Shown: one piece after another, positions 1 to 8,934 of the stretch
Numbering within the stretch: the first letter of the stretch is position 1
Layout of the letters: the number at the start of each line of letters is the position of its first letter
Assembly (NCBI RefSeq): GCF_039523335.1
Contig: NZ_BAAAFC010000002.1
Span: 558,001-622,000 of the forward strand
Direction: 5' to 3'
Length of the DNA stretch: 64,000 bases
From: Marinobacter szutsaonensis
GTDB lineage: Bacteria; Pseudomonadota; Gammaproteobacteria; Pseudomonadales; Oleiphilaceae
Notes under the pieces: generated by a model
Seen by the model: only the letters and a program-made list of their open reading frames with translations
What the model was told of the DNA's origin: nothing
Database searches by the model: none
Made by a program: the position numbers and the translations under genes

Positions 1-1
1 G

Positions 2-730
2 CTCACCCTGTTCCCGTTCGAGGCCCATTTCTACGAAGAGCACAATGTGCCCGTGGCCTTCGTGGGCCATCCACTGGCCGACAGGATTCCGCTGGAGCCG
101 AATACCGGCAAAGCCCGCGAGCAGCTCGGGCTGGACCAAAATGCCCCGTTACTGGCGGTTCTGCCGGGCAGCCGGGCAGGGGAGGTGGAACGCCTGGGTA
201 ATCTGTTCCTGGAAGCCGCCCGCTGGCTGCAGGAACGCCGCCCGGATATCCAGCTGGTGATTCCCTGCGTGAACCGGGATCGGGAGAAACAGGTTCAGGC
301 CCTGGTGGAATCCCTGGAGGTAAAACTGCCGGTTACCATCGTGCGCGGCCAATCCCGGGAAGTGATGGCCGCCTCCGATGTGGTCCTGCTCGCCTCCGGC
401 ACTGCCACCCTCGAAGCCATGTTGCTCAAGAAGCCCATGGTGGTCGGCTACCGCCTGAGCAACATGAGCTATGCGCTGCTTTCCCGCCTGGTGAAAGTGC
501 CCCACGTTGCACTGCCGAATTTGCTGGCAAAAGAAGCTCTGGTGCCGGAACTGCTCCAGAACGACGCCACGGCGGAATCCCTGGGCGCGGCCGTGCTGGA
601 GCGAATGGAGAACCTGGAAGAACGGGAGCGGCTGCAGAAAGCCTTTACCGAGCTGCATCTGTCCCTGCGCCAGAATGCGGATGAAAAGGCGGCAGAGGCC
701 GTCTCCGGGTTGCTGGAGGAGAGAGCCTAA
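2..730 (+). CDS. lpxB: Lipid-A-disaccharide synthase LpxB, 3' part
   Basis: Glycosyltransferase family 19 enzyme that joins UDP-diacylglucosamine and lipid X to form lipid A disaccharide at the inner membrane. The gene is cut by the window edge, and only the C-terminal 242 residues are visible. The frame is open from base 2 and begins [18 protein letters not shown], followed by the family motif FVGHPLAD and the nucleotide-sugar-binding stretch [16 protein letters not shown] at 47 is internal and not the real start. The stop shares one base with the start of rnhB (TAATG, 728-732), so the two are translationally linked, as in many gammaproteobacteria. Confidence 0.95.
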   Translation, partial: LTLFPFEAHFYEEHNVPVAFVGHPLADRIPLEPNTGKAREQLGLDQNAPLLAVLPGSRAGEVERLGNLFLEAARWLQERRPDIQLVIPCVNRDREKQVQALVESLEVKLPVTIVRGQSREVMAASDVVLLASGTATLEAMLLKKPMVVGYRLSNMSYALLSRLVKVPHVALPNLLAKEALVPELLQNDATAESLGAAVLERMENLEERERLQKAFTELHLSLRQNADEKAAEAVSGLLEERA

Positions 731-1410
731 TGGCGAAGGTAGAATTACCTCCTTTCGAATGCCGCTACCAGGGTCGTTTATTGGCCGGCGTCGATGAGGT
801 CGGCCGTGGCCCCCTGATTGGCGCAGTGGTCACTGCCGCTGTCATCCTGGACCCCGACAAACCCATTGCCGGCCTGGCCGATTCGAAAAAACTCACCGAG
901 AAAAAACGCCTCGCCCTGTACGAGGAAATCATCGACAAAGCCGCCGCCTGGAGTCTGGGCCGCTGCGAGGCAACCGAGATCGACCGGCTCAACATCTACC
1001 AGGCCACCATGCTCGCCATGGAACGGGCCGTCGCCGGGCTGGCCATCCCGCCCGAATACGTGCTGGTGGACGGCAACCGCTGCCCCAAATGGCACTGGCC
1101 GTCAGAACCCGTGATCAAGGGCGACAACCGCGTCGCCGAAATCAGTGCCGCGTCGATTCTTGCCAAGGTTACCCGTGACCGGGAAATGGAGGAGCTCGAA
1201 GAACGCTACCCCGGCTACGAACTGGGCAAGCACAAAGGCTACCCTACACCGGTGCATCTCGAGGCTCTGAGACGACTCGGTGCAACCGCGGAACACCGCC
1301 GCTCCTTCCGGCCTGTACAGGAAGTGATCGATACCGTTGGCTTCTACAAAGCCCCGAATGAAGCGCCCGCCGAGGAACTCATCTTCCCCACGGATTTGTT
1401 CGAAAATTAA
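730..1410 (+). CDS. rnhB: Ribonuclease HII
   Basis: Cleaves the RNA strand of RNA-DNA hybrids and removes single ribonucleotides from DNA. At 226 residues it is slightly longer than the usual 200 or so. The four acidic catalytic residues are visible: D22 and E23 in DEVGRG, D114 in LVDGN, and D132 in KGDNRV. DSKKL (51-55) and [13 protein letters not shown] (138-150) are further family motifs. The ATG overlaps the lpxB stop by one base. The C-terminal 25 residues after the RRSFRPV motif look like a non-conserved tail. Confidence 0.97.
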   Translation: MAKVELPPFECRYQGRLLAGVDEVGRGPLIGAVVTAAVILDPDKPIAGLADSKKLTEKKRLALYEEIIDKAAAWSLGRCEATEIDRLNIYQATMLAMERAVAGLAIPPEYVLVDGNRCPKWHWPSEPVIKGDNRVAEISAASILAKVTRDREMEELEERYPGYELGKHKGYPTPVHLEALRRLGATAEHRRSFRPVQEVIDTVGFYKAPNEAPAEELIFPTDLFEN

Positions 1411-1413
1411 CAA

Positions 1414-1442
1414 TTGACAGGCTGGCTCCCGGTCCTTAATAT
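1414..1442 (+). promoter_or_regulatory. Sigma-70 promoter of the initiator tRNA gene
   Basis: A perfect -35 TTGACA (1414-1419) is separated by exactly 17 bases from TAATAT (1437-1442). A GC-rich stretch (ACGCGCCACG) follows the -10, as expected for stringently controlled stable-RNA promoters. It lies about 48 bases upstream of the mature tRNA 5' end. This is the clearest promoter in the window. Confidence 0.85.
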
Positions 1443-1489
1443 ACGCGCCACGTTGATCGGGGCCAGCCCCGAAAGACAACCAGTTTTGA

Positions 1490-1566
<77 letters not shown>

Positions 1567-1570
1567 AATA

Positions 1571-1600
1571 AAAAAGGTCAGCTTTTGCTGGCCTTTTTTT
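1571..1600 (+). terminator. Rho-independent terminator after tRNA-fMet
   Basis: The stem GGTCAGC / GCTGGCC (one G-T pair) has a short T-rich loop, is flanked by A5 upstream and is followed directly by seven T. It sits five bases after the tRNA CCA end. Confidence 0.85.
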
Positions 1601-1667
1601 CGTTTTGGGCCAGGGAACAATCCACAGCGGCAAGATTATTACCCTGAGTGCTTGGTTGAGGGATTAG

Positions 1668-2573
1668 ATGAACTCAGTGTCGGGATCTGGTGTCTTCCTG
1701 CTGTCCGCAGCGCTTTCAGCCATCTTCATGGGCACCATCGGCGCCATTTCATTTTACGCAGGCGTGGGTGCCGAGACCGTAACCTTCTATCGCCTCTTCA
1801 TCGGCGCTCTCCTGGTGGCGGTGTACCTGCTGGCAACCCGGCAACACAGCAAAATCCTGGTTTGGCCCGGCGCGAAGGTCCTGGTGACCGGCGCATTCCT
1901 CGCCGGTTTCGTGATGTTCTACATACTGGCAATGGGCTACACCAGCATGGCCAACGCCGTGATGGTGATGTACCTGGCGCCAGTAACGGCTTCTGTGATT
2001 GCACATTTCTTCCTGGGTGAACGCCTCACCACAGCCAGTGTCGGGTTGATTGCCTTGGCGTTACTTGGTTTCGCCATGATGATGGAGTTCAACTTCAATC
2101 TGAGTGGGCGAGCCGAGGAGGCGATCGGCCTTGCGTATGCGCTATGCGCCATGCTGTGCTACGCGGCCTTCATGCTGACCAATCGTATGATCGACGATCG
2201 GGTACACGTGGTAACCCGAAGCGGCTATCAGATGCTGGCCGGAGCCCTGTGCATGTTGCCACTCATGCTGCTCGAGGGTGAGGCAGTGGCCTCTGTGCAG
2301 TGGGGATGGTTAATCGCTGCCGGTGTGGTTCCCGGATTCCTGGCCATCATGCTGGCCGTCATCGCCCTCCGATCATTGCCGGCGGCTACCTTTGGTACTC
2401 TGGCTTATCTGGAGCCGATTACCGTTGTTGCACTTGCCTGGGTTTTGTTTGATCAGACCCTGAACAGTCTTCAGCTCGCCGGCTGTGCGTTGATTGTTCT
2501 GGCGGGTATTGCCCAGGCCTTGTTGCTTAACAGGCAACCCGCCTCCCGAAAGATTGTTCCGATAGCCTCGTGA
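1668..2573 (+). CDS. DMT-superfamily (EamA) permease
   Basis: A 301-residue inner-membrane protein with about ten hydrophobic segments in two EamA repeats. The second repeat starts near residue 155 (AIGLAYALCAMLCYAAFMLTNR). The segment LPAATFGTLAYLEPITVVALAW near the C-terminus is typical of drug/metabolite transporters, which export amino acids, metabolites or drugs. The substrate cannot be read from the sequence. It stands alone, with about 65 bases between the tRNA terminator and the ATG and a 220-base gap downstream. Confidence 0.85.
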   Translation: MNSVSGSGVFLLSAALSAIFMGTIGAISFYAGVGAETVTFYRLFIGALLVAVYLLATRQHSKILVWPGAKVLVTGAFLAGFVMFYILAMGYTSMANAVMVMYLAPVTASVIAHFFLGERLTTASVGLIALALLGFAMMMEFNFNLSGRAEEAIGLAYALCAMLCYAAFMLTNRMIDDRVHVVTRSGYQMLAGALCMLPLMLLEGEAVASVQWGWLIAAGVVPGFLAIMLAVIALRSLPAATFGTLAYLEPITVVALAWVLFDQTLNSLQLAGCALIVLAGIAQALLLNRQPASRKIVPIAS

Positions 2574-2795
2574 ACAGGTTTCACTGCAACCCGATTGAAT
2601 CTTTTATCCCACATGGCTTTTCCTGCCAAGCGGCTCTCTAGACGGGTGATCATCCTGGTCATTGACATCGGCGAGGCATCCCCGGAGTCATGAACGTCTT
2701 TCCGGACAGTGCTGGCCTCGTCGGCCATTGTATGCCTCCCTCGCTCGGACGATGATTTCGGACGTCGACGAATCAACAACCATCAGGGTGATGCC

Positions 2796-4127
2796 ATGCC
2801 CCAATCGCCCTTTGCTCAACCTCTGAAACTCCCCTGTGGCGCCCTTCTGCCCAACCGGATCGCTAAGACTGCGATGACCGAAGGGCTGTCGGATGATCAT
2901 TTGCACGCCACTTCGCGCCACGAAACATTCTACCGCCGCTGGTCCGATGGCGGAGCAGGGCTGCTGATCACCGGCAACGTCATGATCGATCACCGTGTGT
3001 TGGAGCGGCCAGGCAACGTGGCCATCGATCCTGCGCCGGCGGAGGGCGAGCCGGAGGGGATGACGCAATTACGGGCCTGGGCCAAAGCCGGTACCCGCAA
3101 TGGCAACCATTTGTGGATGCAGATCTCCCATGCCGGTCGCCAGTCGCCGCGCTATGTCACCTCCCAGCCGGAGGGGCCTTCGGCGGTTCAGCTGTCCCTG
3201 ATGGGCAACTATGGCCGCCCGCGGGCGTTGACGGAGCCGGAGATCCTCGATTTTATCCAGCGTTTTGCCAACGTTGCCCGGATTGCCAAGGAGGCGGGTT
3301 TCACGGGCGTTCAGGTGCATGGGGCTCACGGCTATCTGTTGTCGTCGTTTCTTTCGCCAGTGACCAACCATCGGACGGATCGCTGGGGTGGGTCACTGGA
3401 GAACCGGGCCCGTTTCCTGCTCGAGGTGGTTCGGGCGACTCGCGCGGCGGTGGGGGCGGACTTTCCGGTCGCGGTCAAACTCAACTCCGATGACTTCCGC
3501 AAGGGCGGCTTCACCCTCGATGAGTGCGTGAACGTGGTGCGCTGGCTCAACGAGGAGGGGATTGATCTGCTGGAGGTGTCCGGCGGCACCTACGAGCAGC
3601 CCCGGTTGCTCGGCTACAGCGGTGATGCGGAAACCGCGAGCGAGGGGCCAGCCCTGCGGGAAAGCACCCGCAAGCGTGAGGCCTATTTCCTGGATTATGC
3701 TCAGAAGATTCGTGAAGTCTGCGATTGCCCACTGATGGTCACCGGTGGTTTCCGCACGCGGACGTTTATGGAAGAGGTGGTCGCCAACGGGGAGACCGAT
3801 GTGATTGGCCTGGGCCGCCCGCTCTGCACAGATCCGGATACGCCCAAAGATCTGATTGAGGGGCGCATCGACAAGACCGTCTGCCACGAGGATCATATCA
3901 AGCTCGCCCAGACCGGCTTGCTCTCGCCCGCCAGTCCGCTGATGCCGCTCAAGGTGATTAATGTGCTGGGTGGTCAGGCCTGGTACTACCAGCAGATCTT
4001 CCGGCTGGCAGATGGCGAGGAGGCCGATCCGGATCTGGGGATCCTGAAGGCCGTTGGTGCCTATCTGAAGGATGAGCTCAGCCGGGCCCGGCGGGTGAAA
4101 AGAGCCCGCCGTCGGCGTGGCGTTTAA
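2796..4127 (+). CDS. Old Yellow Enzyme family NADH:flavin oxidoreductase
   Basis: FMN-dependent ene-reductase or 2,4-dienoyl-CoA-reductase-like TIM-barrel protein of 443 residues. Diagnostic motifs are NRIAKTAMTEG near the N-terminus, WMQISHAGRQ, HGAHGYLLSSFLSP followed by NHRTDRWGGSLENRARF, and the phosphate-binding segment MVTGGFRTR with GLGRPLCTDP. I chose the ATG at 2796, which follows CAGGGTGA. An in-frame extension to 2709 encodes non-conserved sequence. It lacks the C-terminal FAD/NAD domains of true FadH, so it is a single-domain oxidoreductase. The C-terminus is very Arg/Lys-rich. The physiological substrate is unknown. Confidence 0.85.
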   Translation: MPQSPFAQPLKLPCGALLPNRIAKTAMTEGLSDDHLHATSRHETFYRRWSDGGAGLLITGNVMIDHRVLERPGNVAIDPAPAEGEPEGMTQLRAWAKAGTRNGNHLWMQISHAGRQSPRYVTSQPEGPSAVQLSLMGNYGRPRALTEPEILDFIQRFANVARIAKEAGFTGVQVHGAHGYLLSSFLSPVTNHRTDRWGGSLENRARFLLEVVRATRAAVGADFPVAVKLNSDDFRKGGFTLDECVNVVRWLNEEGIDLLEVSGGTYEQPRLLGYSGDAETASEGPALRESTRKREAYFLDYAQKIREVCDCPLMVTGGFRTRTFMEEVVANGETDVIGLGRPLCTDPDTPKDLIEGRIDKTVCHEDHIKLAQTGLLSPASPLMPLKVINVLGGQAWYYQQIFRLADGEEADPDLGILKAVGAYLKDELSRARRVKRARRRRGV

Positions 4128-4265
4128 CATCCAGACCTTAGAACTCAGCGCCAACATTCTACTCGGGCGGAACGTTTCAGGCTCTGGTTTCGGATTCCCC
4201 GTGTCTCGTTAATCCGGCATTTGTGGTAAATTCCGCCGCCCGTTCAATCCTTTCAACCGGAGCCT

Positions 4266-5492
4266 ATGATGTCCAGCGGGCAAACCACGTTCTTTCGTCC
4301 CTTTCTGCAGTTGGGCCTGATCCCCCAAATCATGATCGGCATCATTGCCGGGGTAGTACTGGCAATCCTTTCACCTGAAACCGCCAAATCATTTTCGCTA
4401 CTCGGTCAGTTGTTTATTTCAGCACTCAAGGCCGTCGCGCCCATCCTTGTGTTTGTGCTGGTGGCAGCCGCTATCGCGGCCCATGAAAAAGGTCAGCCAA
4501 CGCATATCCGCGGCGTACTGGTGCTATACGTTGTTGGTACGCTCATCGCTGCACTGGTCGCGGTTGTTGCCAGCTTTCTATTCCCGACGGAGCTGACGCT
4601 GGATCTGCCGGAAGTCAGTGGTGAGCCATCCGGGAGCATCACCGAAATCCTGAGAGGCCTGTTACTCAGCATGGTGGCCAACCCGGTAACTGCGTTAATG
4701 GAGGGCAACTTTATTGCCATTCTGGCCTGGGCTGTGGGGCTCGGCTTCATGCTTCGCCAGGCCAGTGATGCCACCAGCAAGGTGTTGAAAGACCTGTCAG
4801 ACGCGATTTCCGATATTGTCCATATTGTGATTCGCTTTGCCCCTCTCGGTATTCTGGGGCTGGTCGCCAACACATTGGCCGAGACCGGCATTGGCGCCTT
4901 GCTGGAGTATGGTCAGCTTCTGGGCGTAATCGTGGGTTGTATGCTGTTCGTGGCGCTGGTGACCAACCCGCTGATTGTTTTCCTGAAAACCCGCCAGAAT
5001 CCTTTCCCGCTGGTTTTTGCCTGCCTTCGGGGCAGCGCCGTCACAGCCTTCTTTACCCGCAGTTCTGCCGCCAATATCCCGGTTAACATGGAGCTGTGCG
5101 AGCAATTGGAGCTGGACCCGGATACCTACTCCATTTCTATTCCGCTGGGTGCGACCATCAACATGGCTGGCGCGGCCATCACCATTTCTGTGATCACCCT
5201 TGCCGCGGCGAATACCCTCGGCATCCCCGTGGATTTCGCTACAGCCATGTTGCTGTGCGTGGTGTCAGCTGTTGCAGCTTGCGGGGTGTCAGGCGTTGCG
5301 GGCGGGTCGTTGCTGTTGATTCCGCTCGCCACCAGCCTGTTCGGTATTTCAACCGAAGTGGCCATGCAGGTGGTGGCCATCGGCTTTGTGATCAGCGTGG
5401 TTCAGGATTCCACGGAAACCGCCCTGAACTCATCCACCGATGTTTTGTTCACCGCAGCCGCCTGCCGTGCGGCTGAGCGAAATGAGGGGTAA
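4266..5492 (+). CDS. sstT: Sodium:serine/threonine symporter, SstT type
   Basis: A 408-residue dicarboxylate/amino-acid:cation symporter (DAACS family) in the inner membrane. The hairpin-loop region [20 protein letters not shown] and the TM7 motif [12 protein letters not shown], followed by [16 protein letters not shown], match SstT, which takes up serine and threonine with Na+. The length fits the family (about 400-415). The gene ends seven bases before the shikimate-kinase-like gene, whose Shine-Dalgarno GAGGGG lies inside the sstT end, so the two form an operon. Confidence 0.88.
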   Translation: MMSSGQTTFFRPFLQLGLIPQIMIGIIAGVVLAILSPETAKSFSLLGQLFISALKAVAPILVFVLVAAAIAAHEKGQPTHIRGVLVLYVVGTLIAALVAVVASFLFPTELTLDLPEVSGEPSGSITEILRGLLLSMVANPVTALMEGNFIAILAWAVGLGFMLRQASDATSKVLKDLSDAISDIVHIVIRFAPLGILGLVANTLAETGIGALLEYGQLLGVIVGCMLFVALVTNPLIVFLKTRQNPFPLVFACLRGSAVTAFFTRSSAANIPVNMELCEQLELDPDTYSISIPLGATINMAGAAITISVITLAAANTLGIPVDFATAMLLCVVSAVAACGVSGVAGGSLLLIPLATSLFGISTEVAMQVVAIGFVISVVQDSTETALNSSTDVLFTAAACRAAERNEG

Positions 5493-5499
5493 TCAGTCG

Positions 5500-5997
5500 A
5501 TGGCTCGAAACCTGGTCTTCATCGGTATGCCCGGCAGCGGCAAAAGCACCGTCGGAGTGCTGGTCGCGAAGCGACTGGGGCTGGGCTTCTTGGATACCGA
5601 CCTGCTCATCCAGCAGGAAGCGGGACGCACACTGCAGGAGATCGTGGACGAGGACGGCTACCAGGCGTTACGTAAGATCGAGGAGCAGGTATTGCTGAAC
5701 CTGACCGTCGAGAACCACGTGATCGGTACCGGCGGTAGTGCGGTATACAGTGATGTCGCCATGCGCCAACTGAAAAGCAACGGAACCGTGGTTTTCCTAA
5801 ATATCCCGCTGGACGTGGTGATCGAACGTATTGGCGACTACAGCCTGCGGGGCATTTCGCGCCGACCGGATCAGTCGCTGGCCGAGTTGTTTGACGAGCG
5901 TTTTGCGCTGTATTCCCGTTATGCAGATGTAACGGTGAAGGGGGCTGGCCTCACTCACGATGAGGTGTGTGAGGCGGTGCTTTCAGCGGTGAGTTAA
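5500..5997 (+). CDS. Shikimate kinase-like P-loop kinase
   Basis: A 165-residue protein of the shikimate kinase fold. Visible are Walker A GMPGSGKS (9-16), DTD (32-34), R58 in the ALRKIEEQ helix, R117 in the lid, and R134 in DERFALYSRYAD, at or near the AroK positions. The shikimate-contacting glycine triplet reads GTGGS (76-80) instead of TGGGS, and the lid has RRPDQSL instead of RPLL. No aroB follows; in gammaproteobacteria the housekeeping aroK is usually next to aroB. It may therefore be a second kinase or have a shifted substrate. The start at 5500 has a good ribosome site (GAGGGG) and is preferred to the in-frame ATG at 5440 inside sstT. Confidence 0.75.
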   Translation: MARNLVFIGMPGSGKSTVGVLVAKRLGLGFLDTDLLIQQEAGRTLQEIVDEDGYQALRKIEEQVLLNLTVENHVIGTGGSAVYSDVAMRQLKSNGTVVFLNIPLDVVIERIGDYSLRGISRRPDQSLAELFDERFALYSRYADVTVKGAGLTHDEVCEAVLSAVS

Positions 5998-6008
5998 GAA
6001 ATGAGGAG

Positions 6009-6755
6009 CTACATCGCGCGCGCAAACACCTTGAACGGCAACGCCTTGATCACGTAGCTCAGCGGCGTCCACGGCCACCAGGGCACGTAGGCGCGGCGTT
6101 TTTCCTTTTCGATGGCGCTGACCAGCGCGGCCACACCCGTCTCCAGATCCACCCGGAAGGGGGCGTTTTTGGTGTTGCGGTTGATGTCGGTGAGGATGTA
6201 GCCGGGCATGATGTTGGTCACCCGAATCGGCGTGCCTTCGGTGTCCAGCTGCAGGCCTTCGGCCAGGGAGGCTACGGCGGCTTTGGTGGCGGCGTAGACG
6301 TTCATGGCGCCCCGGAAGCCGCGCACGCCACTGACGGAGGACATCAGCACCAGGTGGCCCGAGTTCTGGGCCCGGAAGATCTCCATGGCCGCCTCGCACT
6401 GGGCAATCGCGGCGACGAAGTTGGTCTCGGCGGCCTGGCGGTTGGAGGCGAAGTGGCCCTGACCAATGCCGTGACTACTGGCCATGCCGGCGTTGACCAC
6501 GATGCGGTCGAGGCTGCCCAGCTCGTCTTTGAAGCTCTGAAATACCTCCGGTACCCGATCGTAATCGCACACGTCCAGAGCCTGGATGACCACGCTAATA
6601 TTCGGGTAGCTTGTGGTCAGCTCGTGCTGGAGCGCTTCCAGGTTCTCCACGCGCCGGGCACACAGGGCCAGGTTGCAACCTTTGGCGGCCCACGCCCGGG
6701 CCATGCCCATGCCCAAGCCACTACTGGCTCCGGTAATCAGGATGTTACGTCGCAT
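6009..6755 (-). CDS. Short-chain dehydrogenase/reductase
   Basis: Classical NAD(P)-dependent SDR of 248 residues. TGASSGLG (8-15) binds the cofactor, CARR at 32-35 after the second strand suggests NADP preference, NAG is at 88-90, and the catalytic set is S140, Y154 and K158 (YAATK). The C-terminus is hydrophobic (PWWPWTPLSYVIKALPF), a membrane-leaning tail seen in SDRs acting on lipids. The substrate is unknown. Transcribed towards the kinase gene; the neighbouring NYN gene is upstream on the same strand, 27 bases away. Confidence 0.85.
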   Translation of the reverse strand: MRRNILITGASSGLGMGMARAWAAKGCNLALCARRVENLEALQHELTTSYPNISVVIQALDVCDYDRVPEVFQSFKDELGSLDRIVVNAGMASSHGIGQGHFASNRQAAETNFVAAIAQCEAAMEIFRAQNSGHLVLMSSVSGVRGFRGAMNVYAATKAAVASLAEGLQLDTEGTPIRVTNIMPGYILTDINRNTKNAPFRVDLETGVAALVSAIEKEKRRAYVPWWPWTPLSYVIKALPFKVFARAM

Positions 6756-6782
6756 TCTTCCTTCCTTATTGTTGGCACCGGC

Positions 6783-7520
6783 CTAACCGGGGCTCTTTAT
6801 GTAAACCACATTCTTCTCTCCGACCCGGATCTCGAACAGCTCACTGGCCTTGATCAGGTCGCTCAGTTTCTTGTAACCGTAGTTCACCGGGGAAAATGAG
6901 CTGTTGTTGGAGATGTATTGGCCCACCTTGCCAAGGTGCGCCCAGCCATCGTCATCGGCGGTTTGCTCAACGGCGGTGCGCAGGGTTCTGACTAACACGG
7001 AGTCACCGCGCAATTGGTTGCGTCCCCACTTTTTCTGGGACCGCGCCGGCTCAGCACCACTTTCACCTTCCGCTTCGTCAGCCTCCTCCCGGAGGTTTTC
7101 GGTGTAGATGAACTGCGAGCAGGCATTCACGAAAGGCAGGGGTGTTTTACGCTCGCCAAAACCGAATACGGGCAAGCCCGCTTCCAGGATGCGCATGACC
7201 AGAGGCGTGAAGTCGCTGTCACTGGTCATCAGGGCGAAGGCATCCACATTCCCGCTGTAGAGCAGGTCCATCGCGTCGATGATCATCGAGGCGTCGGTGG
7301 CGTTCTTGCCGGTGGTATAGGCGAACTGTTGGATGGGGCGGATGGCATTGGGGTGGAGTTTCTCGATCCAGCCCCCCAGCTGCGGGCCGTTCCAGTTGCC
7401 GTGGGCGTGCCGGATGTTCACGGCACCGTACTTGGCCAGTTCCTGGAGTACGCCTTCGATGGCCTGGTGGCTGACGTTGTCGCAGTCGATCAACAGGGCA
7501 ATTCGGTAGTTGGAGCTCAT
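6783..7520 (-). CDS. NYN-domain (LabA/DUF88-like) protein with C-terminal OST-HTH/LOTUS domain
   Basis: A 245-residue cytoplasmic protein. The N-terminal half is a PIN-like NYN nuclease domain: IDCDN (D12, D14), the TDASMIIDAMDLL helix, and MTSDSDFTPLV with conserved aspartates. After a charged linker (about 145-170), residues 175-243 form a winged-helix LOTUS domain (WAHLGKVGQYISNNSSFSP, then YGYKKLSDLIKA), a fold known to bind RNA or RNA helicases. Metal-dependent RNA cleavage or RNA turnover is the likely role, but no target is known. It shares a strand with the downstream SDR gene. Confidence 0.85.
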   Translation of the reverse strand: MSSNYRIALLIDCDNVSHQAIEGVLQELAKYGAVNIRHAHGNWNGPQLGGWIEKLHPNAIRPIQQFAYTTGKNATDASMIIDAMDLLYSGNVDAFALMTSDSDFTPLVMRILEAGLPVFGFGERKTPLPFVNACSQFIYTENLREEADEAEGESGAEPARSQKKWGRNQLRGDSVLVRTLRTAVEQTADDDGWAHLGKVGQYISNNSSFSPVNYGYKKLSDLIKASELFEIRVGEKNVVYIKSPG

Positions 7521-7826
7521 CTTCCTTGAGGTTTCCTTTTGGTTGGGAGCGGAACAGGCAAGTAAATCAATTAACTGATGTTGCCAATTTTTACAAAGTT
7601 GGCCTTCAACTTTGCACCAGAGTTGATCATTATTCCATTCATAACAGATGTAACTTTCTCAAAGCGACAACGGATGTCTGCTCTCCTGAAAACATCCCTC
7701 CTCAAAAACCGTCGCTGCAGTATCCCGAAGCGGGGAAATGTGCCGTGCGTTTTGCGCGTCACTAACAAGGGCGCCTCTTATTTGCGCCCGAAAGGAACAA
7801 CCAAAAAAATGAAAAAGGAGCTAGTG
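7521..7826. other. Divergent intergenic region
   Basis: About 306 bases between the divergent NYN gene and the lipoprotein gene. It is more AT-rich than its surroundings and must carry both promoters, but no convincing -35/-10 pair stands out. The only clear structure is the inverted repeat GGGCGC(7769-7774)...GCGCCC(7784-7789) with a 9-base loop, 38 bases before the lipoprotein ATG. Short open frames crossing the region look non-coding. Confidence 0.5.
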
Positions 7827-8825
7827 ATGAAGTTCAATTCCAGGGTTTTGACCGGCGTGGCCTTTGCCGCAACAGGTGTGCTGGCTGGATGCGGCGGCGG
7901 GGGAGGCGGTAGCGGTGATTCCGAAACCTCGGCGTTGCAGCTCGATCCGTCCGGTTACGGCGATCGAGCTGCGTCTGTCCGCACATTGAGCGATCTGGAC
8001 AATGCGACGGTCATGTACGACGACGTTGCCGCTATCGAGAGTTTCATGTCCGACGTTGAGCTTGCACTTGGCACCACGGGCATGACCGCGATGGCCGTTA
8101 CTGCGGACCAGTACTGTTCGGAGGCAAACGGTAATTTGAAGATTACCGAGGAGTTCACCGCCACTCGCGACTATTCCGAATACCAGTTTGATAATTGTGT
8201 CGTTCAGTATTATCAGGAGTACCTCCTGCTGGACGGAACCATGGCGGCGGAAGCCACTTATACCGATAACGGCAACGGCATCACGCTGACTGAGTCCTAC
8301 GACGTCTCGGGCAAACTGGGCGTGGATGAGATGCCCGTGGGCATTGTCGGTCGCCAGAGTATCTCGGTCTCCGGCACCAGTCAGTCAGATCTGAATGCAA
8401 CGATTTCCACGCCTTCGCTGGAGTATCTCTATGGCGACCAGTATGTGGCGCTGCGCAACTCCCAGATCAACATGACAATCCGGGGTGAAACTCTGACCCT
8501 GACGATGAACAGCCAGCTTGTCGGTTCGGCGATCGACGGCTATCTCAGCATCACCACCCCCACCAAAATCACTGCGAACATTTATGAGACCTGCCCGAGC
8601 TCCGGTCATATGAAGATTGCCGGTGATGGCGAGATCGACGTCCGCTACGGTGCCACCACCCTGCAGCCGGGCCCGGCGATGGAAGTGATCCTGAACGACA
8701 GCACGGTCGAGTACTACGATACCTGTGATGCCGCCGGTACGCCGTTCCTGGATGCGGGTTTGACAGGTGCTTTGTCGGACCCGGCCGTGACCGCCGATAA
8801 AACAGTGGCCTTGCCAGCCCAGTAG
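7827..8825 (+). CDS. Hypothetical lipoprotein, beta-rich
   Basis: A 332-residue protein I do not recognise. The N-terminus is a lipoprotein signal peptide with lipobox LAGC (C22), followed by a Gly-rich linker (GGGGGGSGD). The mature part is rich in Thr, Ser, Tyr and Asp, looks beta-stranded, and has four further cysteines (in QYCS, DNCV, ETCP, DTCD) that could make two disulfides in the periplasm or outside the outer membrane. The start is chosen because AAGGAG lies 6 bases before the ATG at 7827. An in-frame ATG at 7809 would add six residues, and an extension to 7578 is not plausible. It stands as a single gene. Confidence 0.75.
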   Translation: MKFNSRVLTGVAFAATGVLAGCGGGGGGSGDSETSALQLDPSGYGDRAASVRTLSDLDNATVMYDDVAAIESFMSDVELALGTTGMTAMAVTADQYCSEANGNLKITEEFTATRDYSEYQFDNCVVQYYQEYLLLDGTMAAEATYTDNGNGITLTESYDVSGKLGVDEMPVGIVGRQSISVSGTSQSDLNATISTPSLEYLYGDQYVALRNSQINMTIRGETLTLTMNSQLVGSAIDGYLSITTPTKITANIYETCPSSGHMKIAGDGEIDVRYGATTLQPGPAMEVILNDSTVEYYDTCDAAGTPFLDAGLTGALSDPAVTADKTVALPAQ

Positions 8826-8839
8826 TAAGAACTGGCCCG

Positions 8840-8863
8840 GCCACACTCCGCCCGGGGTGTGGC
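8840..8863 (+). terminator. Possible terminator hairpin after the lipoprotein gene
   Basis: GCCACAC (8840-8846) and GTGTGGC (8857-8863) form a GC-rich stem 15 bases after the lipoprotein stop. There is no proper T-run, so it may only stabilise the mRNA 3' end. Confidence 0.4.
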
Positions 8864-8934
8864 TGCCACTTTGACAAGACATAGCGCGCCCGCATCCGTA
8901 CATTAGGGAGAATAAGAGGGAGGCACGGAAGTCT

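Noticed and set aside
7526..7765. Small open frame in the region before the lipoprotein gene
   Set aside because: No good ribosome site, odd composition, and it crosses likely promoters.
7761..7795. ACTAACAAGGGCGCC stretch resembling an integron attC end
   Set aside because: Only a few matching bases, no matching second end, and no integrase or cassette structure.
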